The position numbers were made by a program, and so were the translations under genes. This document shows positions 33,733 through 42,358 of a DNA stretch of 64,000 bases, in pieces. How positions within the stretch are numbered: position 1 is the first letter of the stretch; each line of letters starts with the position of its first letter. The stretch comes from GCA-2683135 sp964507445 (lineage in GTDB: Bacteria > Planctomycetota > GCA-002687715). Below the pieces are notes generated by a model, which saw only the letters and a program-made list of their open reading frames with translations, was not told where the DNA came from and did no database searches. The DNA is taken from assembly GCA_964507445.1 (NCBI GenBank), contig CAZDQF010000005.1, forward strand, positions 62,001 to 126,000, in the 5' to 3' direction.

Positions 33733-36168
33733 TCAACACCGGACCCGAGCGCTCTTGGGGTCGTAGGCAGGCCGCAAGGAGGCCCGGGCAGACACGGGAT
33801 GACCGTTCACGACCACGTCGTAACGACCGGCCACGAGCCAGTCCTTGGTGACCCGCTCCGGACCCCGGACGTAGCCGAGCCCCACGGCGCCTCCCAACGT
33901 GTGACCGTAGGCGCCCGACGTCGTGTGACCCACCACCGCTCCGTCGCGGAGGATCGGTTCCTGACCCCACAAGACCGGCTCCGGGTCTTCCAGGACGAGC
34001 TGGACGAGCCGACGGGTGACCCCGGACTCCCGCTGCCGCACCACCACCTCCCGGCCCAGGAAGTCCTTGGACAGGTCACAGAACATGGAGAGCCCGGCCT
34101 GGACAGGGGTATCGTCGGGGCTGAGCTCCGCGCCCCACGCCCGGTAGGCCTTCTCGAGCCTGCAGGCGTTCACCGCGTAGTGACCCGCGTCCCGGAGCCC
34201 CAGGTCTTCCCCTGCCTCATGCAGCGCCGTGTGCACGCGCACCATGTCCGACGGGTCCACATGGACCTCGTAGCCCAGCTCCCCCACGTAGGTGATGCGC
34301 AGCGCGCTCACCGTGGCCCCGGCCAGCTGGAAGCGCTGCGCCGTGCCGAAGGGGAAGCTCTCGTTGCCGAGGTCGTGATCCGTCAGCCGGCTCATCAACG
34401 CCCTCGTGTGGGGGCCCATGATCCCGATGACGCCCACCGCCTGCGTCACGTCCTCCACCTCCACACCCATACCCCGGGCGTTGGCTCGGACCCACGCCAG
34501 GTCGTGCCAGCGTTGGCCGCTGGAGGTCACCAGGATGAAGCAATCCGGGAGACGCAACACCGTCAGGTCACTCTCGAAGGTCCCCCGCTGGTTGAGCATG
34601 GCCGTGTACACCAGCTTGCCGGGGTCCACGTCCACGTTGTTGGCGCACAGGCGCTGCAGGAGGTCGCGGCTCTCCGGGCCCGACACCCGGATCTTGCCGA
34701 AGGAGGACTGGTCGAACAGAGCCACCCCCTCGCGAACAGCCCGGACCTCCTCCGCCACCGCGCCATGCCAGTTCTGACGGCCCCAGGCGTACTCGTTCAC
34801 AGGGTCCTCGCCAGGTCGAGCGAACCAGTTGGGCCGCTCCCAGCCCGCCCGCTGACCGAAGCACGCGCCTCGCGCCGCCAGGGAGTCGTGCAACGGTGAC
34901 TCGAGCAGCCCCCGCCCGGTCTCCATCTCCCGGTTGGGCCAGGCCATCTGGTAGTGGAGCCCGAGCACCTCGCCGACCCGCGATTGAAGAAAGGACGGGT
35001 CGTTGTGCATCGCGCCGAAGCGGGTCGGGTCCACGCTCCACAGATCCATGGTCGCGGAGCCTTCCGTCATCCACTCAGCGAGCACGCGGCCGGCGCCTCC
35101 GGCGGTGGCGATGCCGACGCTGTTGAAGCCGGCGGCGATCCAGAGACCGTCAACGCCGGGTCCGGGACCCAGGATGAAGCTGTTGTCGGGGGTGAAGCTC
35201 TCGGGTCCGTTGATGAAGTCCGGGAACTCCGCGTCACGCAGGGCGGGGATGAGCTTGCGGCCAGCGGCCAGGGGGTCGGCGAATCCCGGCCAGTCGGGTT
35301 CGAAGAGACCGAAGCTGAAGTCCCCGGGCACCGGGTCCACATCCCAGGGCTTGCTGCGGTCCTGGAACGCCCCCAGCATCATGCGATCCCCTTCCGGGCG
35401 CACGTAGATCTTGAGGTCCGGGTCCCGGAGCATGGGCAGGTCATCGTGGGTGCCGGCGATGGGCTCGCTCACCACGTAATGGTGCTCCACGGGCCAGAGC
35501 GGCACGGTCAATCCGCACCGGGCCGCCAGGTCCCGTGTCCACATCCCTCCACACAGGGCCACGTGTTCGGCGGAGACATCACCTTGATCGGTTCGCACGC
35601 CGACCACCCTGTCACCTTCCCGCAACACCTCCGTGACGCGGACACCCTCCTGAAGAACGGCGCCTCGTGAGCGCGCCCCTGCGGCGAGAGACGCCACCAG
35701 GTCCTGGGGCACCACGCGGCCGTCGTGAGGCAGCCACGCGCCACCGAGCACCTGCGCCGCGTCCATGTGAGGCCAGAGCTCGGCGCAGCGGTCCCGGTCG
35801 ATGATCTCGGCCTCCACTCCGAAGACCTCGGCCATGGCGACGGTGCGGCGCAGCTGCACCATGCGCTCCTCGCTGCGGCCGACGATCAGGCTGCCGGTCT
35901 GACGCCACGAGCAGGAGACCCCGGTCTCGGCTTCGAGCCGGGAGTACAGCTCCACGCTCTCCTTGTTGATCCTGGTCAGGGAATTGGAGGTCCGCAACCG
36001 ACCCACCATGCCCGCCGCGTGCCAGGTGGAGCCGCCGGCCAGCTCTCCCTGCTCGAGCAGCAGGACCTCGTCGTGTCCGTGACGGACCAGGTGGTAGGCG
36101 AGGCTCGTCCCCATGGCACCGCCCCCCACGATCACGATCCGGGAAGCTGCGGGGAGCGCCTGGGCCAT
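33733..36168 (-). CDS. Dimethylglycine/sarcosine dehydrogenase-like FAD oxidoreductase with GcvT domain
   Basis: 811 residues. N-terminal DAO-type FAD domain (RIVIVGGGAMGTSLAYHLV, residues 10-28) and the STWHAAGMVGRL flavin-attachment-type segment, whose His corresponds to the covalent-FAD His of dimethylglycine dehydrogenase. Residues about 430-800 are a GcvT-like folate-binding aminomethyltransferase region: SSFGKIRVSGPESRDLLQRL, YVGELGYEVHV and DFLGREVVVRQ. Members oxidatively demethylate N-methyl amines and pass the one-carbon unit to tetrahydrofolate. The ATG directly follows the phnW stop, so the pair is tightly coupled. An N-methylated aminophosphonate is a possible but unproven substrate. 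Confidence 0.88.
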   Translation of the reverse strand: MAQALPAASRIVIVGGGAMGTSLAYHLVRHGHDEVLLLEQGELAGGSTWHAAGMVGRLRTSNSLTRINKESVELYSRLEAETGVSCSWRQTGSLIVGRSEERMVQLRRTVAMAEVFGVEAEIIDRDRCAELWPHMDAAQVLGGAWLPHDGRVVPQDLVASLAAGARSRGAVLQEGVRVTEVLREGDRVVGVRTDQGDVSAEHVALCGGMWTRDLAARCGLTVPLWPVEHHYVVSEPIAGTHDDLPMLRDPDLKIYVRPEGDRMMLGAFQDRSKPWDVDPVPGDFSFGLFEPDWPGFADPLAAGRKLIPALRDAEFPDFINGPESFTPDNSFILGPGPGVDGLWIAAGFNSVGIATAGGAGRVLAEWMTEGSATMDLWSVDPTRFGAMHNDPSFLQSRVGEVLGLHYQMAWPNREMETGRGLLESPLHDSLAARGACFGQRAGWERPNWFARPGEDPVNEYAWGRQNWHGAVAEEVRAVREGVALFDQSSFGKIRVSGPESRDLLQRLCANNVDVDPGKLVYTAMLNQRGTFESDLTVLRLPDCFILVTSSGQRWHDLAWVRANARGMGVEVEDVTQAVGVIGIMGPHTRALMSRLTDHDLGNESFPFGTAQRFQLAGATVSALRITYVGELGYEVHVDPSDMVRVHTALHEAGEDLGLRDAGHYAVNACRLEKAYRAWGAELSPDDTPVQAGLSMFCDLSKDFLGREVVVRQRESGVTRRLVQLVLEDPEPVLWGQEPILRDGAVVGHTTSGAYGHTLGGAVGLGYVRGPERVTKDWLVAGRYDVVVNGHPVSARASLRPAYDPKSARVRC

Positions 36169-37275
36169 TCAACGAATCTCCATGTCTGACAACGTCCTGC
36201 CCACGGCGTCCAACAAGGCGCGCACGTCATCCGGAGAGAGGTGCCCGATGGTCCCGATGCGGAAGCACCGAGCCTGCGTCAGCTTGCCGGGGTAGATCAC
36301 GAACCCCCGTTCGTTGAGCCGCTCGTAGAACCCCTCGAACGTGAAACTCGGATCGTCCGGGTAGTGAAAGGCGGTGATGATCGGGCCCTGGACCTGCTCT
36401 GATAGGTAGGGGGTGAAGCCCAGCTCCTTCATGCCGCGGACGAGCAGTCGGTGGTTCTCCGCGTAGCGACGTCCGCGGGCCACGGGCCCTCCCTCCGCCT
36501 CCAGCTCCCGCAGGGCTTGCCGGAACGCCAGCAGGGCGTGGGTGGGAGGGGTGAAGCGGAACTGCCCATTGTCCTCCAGGCCACGCCACTGAGCGAGGAG
36601 GTCCAGGCTGACGGTGCGGGCGCGACCCGCGCTGGCGAGCAGAGCGTCGCGCCGACAGATGACGAAGCAGAACCCCGGCACGCCCTGGATGCACTTGTTG
36701 GCGCTGGAGACGAGGTAATCCACGCCCCAGTCGTCGAGGTCCACCTCCACGGCGCCGAAGGCGCTCATGGAATCGACGATGAAGACCTTGTCGTGTCCGG
36801 CCACGAGCCGTCCCATGGAGCTCACCGGGTTCATGATCCCGGTGGTGGTCTCGCAATGAACCGTGGCCACCGCCGCGATCCCCGGGTCCTCGGTCAGCGA
36901 GCGCTCGAGCGCGCCCAGGTCCGGCGTCTCGTCCTCCGGGCAACGCAGCTCAAGGGTCTCGACGCCGTGCACCCGGGCGATGGCCGCCATGCGATCCCCG
37001 TACGCCCCGTTGATGACCACCAGCAACTTGCCCTGCGGCGGCAGGACCGAAGACACCACCGCCTCCAGGCCGGAGGTGCCGCTACCTTGCATGGGGATGG
37101 CCTCGTATCCAGCCTCCTGGGAGGTGGACGCGAGCTTGAGGAGGTCACGTCGGATCTCACCCACCGCGTCGATGAACGACCGGTCCCGCGAACCGAGGTC
37201 GTGCAACATCGCTTCCTTGACGCCGGGACTGGTGGTGAGAGGGCCAGGAGTGAAGAGTGGTTTGTCCTGCGACAC
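36169..37275 (-). CDS. phnW: 2-Aminoethylphosphonate--pyruvate transaminase
   Basis: 368 residues from GTG 37275, with GGAG 9 bases upstream. The N-terminus LFTPGPLTTSPGVKEAML, the CETTTGIMNP segment, PLP-phosphate-contact D168 (IVDSMSAFGA), Schiff-base K194 in SSANKCIQGVPGF and C-terminal GFVIYPGKLTQARCFRIG are all typical of PhnW rather than serine-glyoxylate aminotransferase. The enzyme converts 2-aminoethylphosphonate and pyruvate to phosphonoacetaldehyde and alanine. No phnX, phnA or phosphoenolpyruvate mutase gene occurs in the window, so the fate of the aldehyde is open; the aldehyde dehydrogenase at 40174 is one candidate. The frame is open further upstream into the divergent gene, but that part is not coding. 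Confidence 0.92.
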   Translation of the reverse strand: MSQDKPLFTPGPLTTSPGVKEAMLHDLGSRDRSFIDAVGEIRRDLLKLASTSQEAGYEAIPMQGSGTSGLEAVVSSVLPPQGKLLVVINGAYGDRMAAIARVHGVETLELRCPEDETPDLGALERSLTEDPGIAAVATVHCETTTGIMNPVSSMGRLVAGHDKVFIVDSMSAFGAVEVDLDDWGVDYLVSSANKCIQGVPGFCFVICRRDALLASAGRARTVSLDLLAQWRGLEDNGQFRFTPPTHALLAFRQALRELEAEGGPVARGRRYAENHRLLVRGMKELGFTPYLSEQVQGPIITAFHYPDDPSFTFEGFYERLNERGFVIYPGKLTQARCFRIGTIGHLSPDDVRALLDAVGRTLSDMEIR

Positions 37276-37326
37276 GGGGTCGGACTCCGTGGGAAGGCTA
37301 TCGGATCCCGTGGACAGCAGCAACGG

Positions 37327-37332
37327 TAGGAT
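37327..37332 (+). promoter_or_regulatory. -10-like TAGGAT, 6 nt before ATG 37339
   Basis: TAGGAT-GCCGCC-ATG, nearly the same string as at 15320. It drives the HAD-GATase run, divergent from phnW. Confidence 0.6.
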
Positions 37333-37338
37333 GCCGCC

Positions 37339-38085
37339 ATGCCGAGCGGAATCACCCTGGACCTGTGGGACACCGTCATTCATGACGACTCGGACGAACC
37401 GAAGCGCTCGAGACAGGGGCTGCGATGCAAGGCGGACGCCCGGATCGACATCGTCGAGCGCGCCGTTGCCACGGCGGACGCGGGGGTCTTGAGAGAGGAT
37501 GTGGTGCGTGCATCCCAACTGGCAGCGGAGACGTTTCGTTCCACCTGGCGTGACCAGCACGTCACCCTCGGGGTGCCGGAGCGGATGGGGTTGATCCTGA
37601 GCGCCCTGCGAGTCGAGTTGATCCCGGAGGTCCGCACGCGCGCCATCACCGAGCTGGAGGAGCTGGAGTTGGACCCGCCCCCCGATCCGGTGCCGGGGGC
37701 GGTCGAAGGGGTCGCTACCCTCGCATCCAGGTGGCCCCTGGCCATCGTCTCCGACACCGTGTTCTCCCCGGCCCGCTGCCTGCGGGAGATCCTCCGGCTC
37801 CACGGCCTCCTGGATCACTTCAACGCCCTGGTGTTCAGCGACGAAGCGGGCTGTTCCAAGCCGGATCGACGAGTGTTCGAACGCGCCGTGAGCGAGCTGG
37901 GCGTGGACAGGGAGAAGACGGTCCACGTGGGTGACCGTGAACACAACGACGTGAAGGGCGCCCGGCGGGCCGGAATGAAGACCGTGCTGTTCATCGGCAC
38001 CCGGGACACGGACCTTGCCGGCACCACCGCTGACGCCGTTTGCAGGAGCTGGGATGAGCTCCCGGATATCATCAGCGCCCTATGA
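37339..38085 (+). CDS. HAD-superfamily phosphatase-like hydrolase
   Basis: 248 residues. Motif I is LDLWDTV (nucleophile D8, acid D11), motif II IVSDTVF, motif III lysine within CSKPDRRVF and motif IV HVGDREHNDVKGA. The helical cap suggests subclass I (haloacid dehalogenase or phosphatase type). It is not phosphonoacetaldehyde hydrolase, which has Ala-Gly in place of Trp-Asp in motif I, despite lying opposite phnW. The substrate is unknown. The stop overlaps the next ATG (ATGA), showing coupling to the GATase-esterase gene. Confidence 0.85.
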   Translation: MPSGITLDLWDTVIHDDSDEPKRSRQGLRCKADARIDIVERAVATADAGVLREDVVRASQLAAETFRSTWRDQHVTLGVPERMGLILSALRVELIPEVRTRAITELEELELDPPPDPVPGAVEGVATLASRWPLAIVSDTVFSPARCLREILRLHGLLDHFNALVFSDEAGCSKPDRRVFERAVSELGVDREKTVHVGDREHNDVKGARRAGMKTVLFIGTRDTDLAGTTADAVCRSWDELPDIISAL

Positions 38086-40091
38086 GATTCCTCGTCATCG
38101 ACGGATACACCAAGGCGGCCCGAGACGAGCTGGAAGCCGGAGGCGCGTCGACCGCGGCGACCCTCTATGAACGCATGCTCCTGCGCTGGGCCCCGGAGGG
38201 ATCCTCCGTGGACCTGCTGTTCCCGTCGGATACTGGCATCGCGGACGACTTCGCGGTGGACCGATACGACGGCATCGCCTGGACCGGATGCAGTCTCTGC
38301 GTCAACGACACGGACAAGCCCGAGGTGACCTGTCAGGTGGACCTGCAGCGCCGAGCATACCTGGCAGGAGTCCCCGGGTTCGGCTCATGCTGGGCGGCCC
38401 AGGTCGCGGTCGTGGCGGCGGGAGGAGCGGTGGCTCCGAACCCCAACGGCCGGGAGATGGGCGTGGCGCGGAAGATCGCGTTGACCGGCGAAGGGCGGGC
38501 GCACCCCATGTTCGAAGGCAAGCCCCACGTGTTCGACGGCTTCACCAGCCACGACGACGAGGTGACCCGGCTGCCGGAAGGTGCGACCCTCCTCGCGTCC
38601 AATCCATGGACCCGCGTCCAGGCGGTGGAGGTGGTCTACGAAGGGACGCCCTTCTGGGGACTGCAGTACCACCCGGAGTACGACCTCCACGAGATGGCTC
38701 GGCTCATGCACACCCGCGCGGACAAGTTGGTGGCCCTCGGGTTCTTCAAGGACCGGGACGCGGCTCAACGCCACGTCGACGACCTGGAGACCGTACACGC
38801 CGACCCGTCGCGAACGGACCTCGCCTGGTCGCTCGGCATCGACGCGGACCTCCTCGACCCGGAGATCCGACAGGCGGAGACACGGAACTGGATCCGGTCC
38901 CTCCTGGTGCTCCTGTTGATGACCGGCCTCGTCGCCGCGCAGCGGACCAACTACGACGAGTCCAAGGTCCCCGCCTACACGCTCCCCGACCCGCTCGAAG
39001 GTGTCGCCACGCCGGCGGAGTGGACGGAGCGCCGGGCCCACCTGATGAAGCTCTTGGAAGGCCACGTCTACGGGCGCATGCCAAGAGCGCCCGTGCGCAC
39101 GTTCGTCAAGGAGACCGAGCCCGACCCCAAGGCGCTCGACGGGCTGGCGACGCGGCGTGAGATCACCATCCGGTTCAAGGACGAGGGGTCCGGTCCGGCC
39201 ATGACCGTGCTCCTCTACCAGCCGAACAAGCGCGAGGGGCCGGCCCCGGCGTTCCTGGGCCTGAACTTCTGGGGCAACCACGCGGTCGACGAGGACCCGG
39301 GGATCACCATCAACCCCGCCACCCGCGGTCGGGCCCGCGGCTCCCGGGCCCACCGATGGGCCATCCCCACCATCATCGACCGCGGCTACGCCCTGGCCAC
39401 CATCTACTACGGTGACATCGACCCGGACCGCTTCGACGGCTACAAGGACGGGGTCCACCCCCTCTTCCCCATGAACCAGGGCTCCGCCAGGGAGAAGGAC
39501 GCGTGGGGCTCCATCTGCGCGTGGGCCTGGGGGCTCTCCCGCGCCCTGGACTGGATGGTGCAGGATGAGGCCATCGACGGCGGCAAGGTGGCGGTCATGG
39601 GGCACTCCAGGCTCGGCAAGACCGCCCTGTGGGCAGGCGCCTGCGACGAGCGCTTCAAGCTGGTCATCTCCAACAACTCGGGGTGCGGCGGCGCGGCGCT
39701 GTCCCGCCGTCGATACGGAGAGACCGTCAAGCGCATCAATGACGTCATGCCCCACTGGTTCTGCGACCGGTTCAAGGAGTACAACGGCAACGAGGACGCG
39801 CTCCCCGTGGATCAGCACACCCTGATCGCGTGCATCGCTCCCAGGGCGTGCCTCGTGAGCAGCGCCGAGGAGGATCGCTGGGCCGATCCTAAGGGCGAGT
39901 TCCTCGCCGCCCGCGGCGCGGACCCGGTCTATCGGTTGCTCGGCACGTCCGGGCTCCCGGTCAGCTCCATGCCGACGCCGGGCAATGCCTCTCTCGGACG
40001 ATTGGGATACCACATACGACCGGGCAAGCACGACGTGACCGACGCGGACTGGGACGTCTTCCTCCGCTTCGCCGATCGCTTCCTCCGTTGA
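38082..40091 (+). CDS. Class I glutamine amidotransferase fused in frame to a CE15-like esterase with an internal signal peptide
   Basis: 669 residues in one uninterrupted frame. Residues 1-270 are a type 1 GATase with nucleophile C103 (GFGSCWAAQ) and the H197-P-E199 pair (GLQYHPEYD). At 272-287 comes RSLLVLLLMTGLVAAQ, a textbook signal-peptide core with an AxA-like site. The rest (290-669) resembles CE15 glucuronoyl esterases: FLGLNFWGNH, the nucleophile S509 in MGHSRLGKTALW, and a late HDV/His region. No in-frame start with a positive N-region and ribosome binding site lies at the junction. Possibilities are a real cytoplasm-to-periplasm fusion protein, a fusion of two once-separate genes, or a sequence or assembly deletion. 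Confidence 0.82.
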   Translation: MRFLVIDGYTKAARDELEAGGASTAATLYERMLLRWAPEGSSVDLLFPSDTGIADDFAVDRYDGIAWTGCSLCVNDTDKPEVTCQVDLQRRAYLAGVPGFGSCWAAQVAVVAAGGAVAPNPNGREMGVARKIALTGEGRAHPMFEGKPHVFDGFTSHDDEVTRLPEGATLLASNPWTRVQAVEVVYEGTPFWGLQYHPEYDLHEMARLMHTRADKLVALGFFKDRDAAQRHVDDLETVHADPSRTDLAWSLGIDADLLDPEIRQAETRNWIRSLLVLLLMTGLVAAQRTNYDESKVPAYTLPDPLEGVATPAEWTERRAHLMKLLEGHVYGRMPRAPVRTFVKETEPDPKALDGLATRREITIRFKDEGSGPAMTVLLYQPNKREGPAPAFLGLNFWGNHAVDEDPGITINPATRGRARGSRAHRWAIPTIIDRGYALATIYYGDIDPDRFDGYKDGVHPLFPMNQGSAREKDAWGSICAWAWGLSRALDWMVQDEAIDGGKVAVMGHSRLGKTALWAGACDERFKLVISNNSGCGGAALSRRRYGETVKRINDVMPHWFCDRFKEYNGNEDALPVDQHTLIACIAPRACLVSSAEEDRWADPKGEFLAARGADPVYRLLGTSGLPVSSMPTPGNASLGRLGYHIRPGKHDVTDADWDVFLRFADRFLR

Positions 40092-40173
40092 TCGATGCCC
40101 CCTCGAGCTCCGGGGATCTTCCCGACACAGGGCCACGGGATTAACCTAACGACGCTCCGCTACCAGCCGAGAT

Positions 40174-41541
40174 GTGCCGTTGGCAGTTAAAATCACCAAT
40201 CCGTACGACGGGTCCGAAGTCTGCGCCCTGACGCACACGGAGGACGATGCCCTGGATCGCGTGGTCGCGTTCGCCCACGCGGCTCAGGAGGCATGGGCCC
40301 GGGTCCCGCTCCCAGAACGGGTGGACCGGGTGCGGGCTGCCATGGGCTATTTCCGAGACCACGGCGACGAGGTGGCGAGGGATGTCTCCCTGCAGATGGG
40401 CAAGCCCATCTCGCAGGCCCTGGGAGAGGTCGAGACCCTCTTGCAACGGGCGGAGCACATGCTCGACATCGCCGCCGACACCCTGGCTCCAGACGTCCTC
40501 GACACGACGGGATTCACCCGGCGGATCGAGCACGCTCCCCTCGGTGTCATCTGCAACATCTCCGCCTGGAACTACCCCCTGATCATCACCGTGAACGTGG
40601 TGGTGCCGGCCCTGGTGGCAGGCAACGCGGTCGTCATCAAGCACAGCGCCCGTACGCCCCTGTGCGGCCGGGCGTTCACCCAGGCGTTCGAGGCCATGGA
40701 GCCCCGGGGCCTGGTGCACGACATCATCCTCACCCACGAACAGACAGCGGCGCTGATCGCAGACCGCCGGATCGCCCACGTCGCCTTCACCGGGGGCACG
40801 GAGGGCGGGCGACGGATCTACGAGACCGCGGCGCAGCACCTGAAGACCGCGGGGATGGAGCTGGGCGGCAAGGACCCGGCCTACGTCGCCGAGGACGCGG
40901 ACCTGGAAGCGGCCGCCGCCGGCATCGTGGACGGCGCCTGCTACAACGCGGGCCAGTCCTGCTGCGCGGTGGAGCGGGTCTACGTCCACGCCAGCGTCCA
41001 CGACGAGTTCGTGGACCGGGCCCGGGCCGTCATGGAGCAGTACCGGCTGGGCGACCCTCTGAGCGAAGACACCACCATGGGGCCGATGGCGAACCGGGCG
41101 TCTCACGAGACCCTGGAGGCGCACGTACGGGACGCGACACGCCGGGGAGCCCAGGTGATCCTCGGCGGCGGCCCCATGAACGGGTCCGGTTTCTGGCTCC
41201 CCACCATGCTCGTGGCCGTGCCCAACGACGCCGTGATCATGCAGGAGGAGTCGTTCGGTCCGCTCATGCCCATCATGCAGGTCGATGACGATGAAGCGGC
41301 CGCTCGCGCCATGGACGACACCCGCTACGGGCTCACCGCATCCGTCTGGACCACGGACAGGGAGCGAGCCCAGGCCCTCGCGCAGGGACTGGACGCAGGG
41401 ACCGTCTTCCAGAACCGCTGCGATTACCTGGACCCGGCGTTGCCGTGGACCGGGTCGCGAGAGAGCGGCTTCGGATCAACCCTCTCCAGCTACGGCTACC
41501 TGCACCTCACCAGGCGCAAGGCCCTGCACTTCAAGACATGA
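40174..41541 (+). CDS. NAD(P)-dependent aldehyde dehydrogenase
   Basis: 455 residues from GTG 40174; TTG 40180 is an alternative. It has the ALDH fold with the ISAWNYPLIITVNVVVPAL cofactor segment, general base E229 in MELGGKDPA and nucleophile C263 in NAGQSCCA. SFGPLMPIM and the C-terminal ESGFGSTLSSYGYLH complete the family pattern. It oxidises an aldehyde to the acid. Neighbouring phnW would make phosphonoacetaldehyde available, but sequence alone does not show that this is the substrate. It is preceded by an 82-base gap with a TAACCT hexamer at 40142-40147 and converges on the SDR gene with a 7-base gap. Confidence 0.9.
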   Translation: MPLAVKITNPYDGSEVCALTHTEDDALDRVVAFAHAAQEAWARVPLPERVDRVRAAMGYFRDHGDEVARDVSLQMGKPISQALGEVETLLQRAEHMLDIAADTLAPDVLDTTGFTRRIEHAPLGVICNISAWNYPLIITVNVVVPALVAGNAVVIKHSARTPLCGRAFTQAFEAMEPRGLVHDIILTHEQTAALIADRRIAHVAFTGGTEGGRRIYETAAQHLKTAGMELGGKDPAYVAEDADLEAAAAGIVDGACYNAGQSCCAVERVYVHASVHDEFVDRARAVMEQYRLGDPLSEDTTMGPMANRASHETLEAHVRDATRRGAQVILGGGPMNGSGFWLPTMLVAVPNDAVIMQEESFGPLMPIMQVDDDEAAARAMDDTRYGLTASVWTTDRERAQALAQGLDAGTVFQNRCDYLDPALPWTGSRESGFGSTLSSYGYLHLTRRKALHFKT

Positions 41542-41548
41542 CCGCGGG

Positions 41549-42322
41549 CTACTCCGGGGTGACGTAGGCGGCGGTGATGCCGCCGTCCACGGAGAAGGTG
41601 GCCCCCGTCAGGTAGGACGCCTCGTCTGAAGCCAGGAACAAGGCGGAGCGGGCCATCTCGGAGGCCTCCCCGAACCGACCCATGGGGATGTGCACCATGC
41701 GCCGCTGCATCTTCTCTTCCGTGTCGAGGAACTTCATGAGGAGCTCCGTGCGCAACGGGCCGGGGCACAGGGCGTTCACCCTGATCCCCTCGCGGGCGTG
41801 GATGACCGCCAGCTCGCGGGTCATGGAGAGCACCGCCCCCTTGCTGGCGGTGTAGGCGATCTGCGGCGTCGCCGCCCCGAGCAACGCGACGAACGAGGCC
41901 GTGTTGATGATGGAGCCGCCGCCGGCCCGACGGAGGGCCGGGATCTGGTGCTTGCAGCCCAGGAACACACCCTTCACGTTGATGGCGTAGGTGCGGTCGA
42001 ACACCGCCTCGTCCGTGGCCACCGCGTCGTCGTCACCCGAGTCCATGATCCCCGCGTTGTTGAAGGCGACGTGGAGTCCACCGAACGCGGACTCCGCCTC
42101 CGCCACCATGTCGGCGCAGTCCGCGTCCACGGACACGTCCCCCGGGATGGCGATGGCCTCCCCCCCTTCCGCGTTGATGGCGTCCGCTACCGCCTTCGCC
42201 CCGTCACCGTTCACGTCTACACAGGCCACCCGCGCGCCTTCTCTCGCGAAGAGGACGCAGGTCTCCTTGCCGATTCCGCTGGCGGCGCCGGTGATCAGCG
42301 CGGTCTTCTGGTCGAGCCTCAT
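41549..42322 (-). CDS. Short-chain dehydrogenase/reductase
   Basis: 257 residues from ATG 42322. Classical SDR: TALITGAASGIGKET (TGxxxGxG), NNAGIMDSG (NNAG), the SFVALLG active-site Ser region, and Y-x3-K as YTASKGAVLS. It ends LTGATFSVDGGITA. The Asp at the end of strand 2 (CVDVNGDG) indicates NAD rather than NADP. The substrate is unknown. A TATGAT hexamer exactly 6 bases before ATG suggests a leaderless transcript. Divergent from the symporter at 42359. Confidence 0.92.
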   Translation of the reverse strand: MRLDQKTALITGAASGIGKETCVLFAREGARVACVDVNGDGAKAVADAINAEGGEAIAIPGDVSVDADCADMVAEAESAFGGLHVAFNNAGIMDSGDDDAVATDEAVFDRTYAINVKGVFLGCKHQIPALRRAGGGSIINTASFVALLGAATPQIAYTASKGAVLSMTRELAVIHAREGIRVNALCPGPLRTELLMKFLDTEEKMQRRMVHIPMGRFGEASEMARSALFLASDEASYLTGATFSVDGGITAAYVTPE

Positions 42323-42328
42323 GCCGGG

Positions 42329-42334
42329 ATCATA
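42329..42334 (-). promoter_or_regulatory. -10-like TATGAT, 6 nt before the SDR start
   Basis: Minus-strand TATGAT-CCCGGC-ATG. The opposite element at 42344 begins nine bases further on, so each promoter's upstream region overlaps the other gene's start. Confidence 0.6.
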
Positions 42335-42343
42335 CCCACCGTG

Positions 42344-42349
42344 TAGGCT
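42344..42349 (+). promoter_or_regulatory. -10-like TAGGCT, 9 nt before the symporter start
   Basis: TAGGCT is followed by nine bases and ATG 42359, with no ribosome binding site. It is the plus-strand half of a compact bidirectional promoter. Confidence 0.5.
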
Positions 42350-42358
42350 CATGCACCC

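Noticed and set aside
37276..37944. N-terminal extension of phnW by over 200 codons
   Set aside because: The added residues show no family similarity and lie opposite the HAD gene, which has full motifs and its own promoter-like element. GTG 37275 gives the normal PhnW length.
37339..38085. HAD protein as phosphonoacetaldehyde hydrolase (phnX) opposite phnW
   Set aside because: Motif I reads DLWDT, not the D-x-A-G-T type of PhnX, and the cap region is of a different length.
38385..40136. 583-codon minus-strand frame opposite the GATase-esterase gene
   Set aside because: Shadow frame with biased composition; the plus-strand product has two intact active sites.
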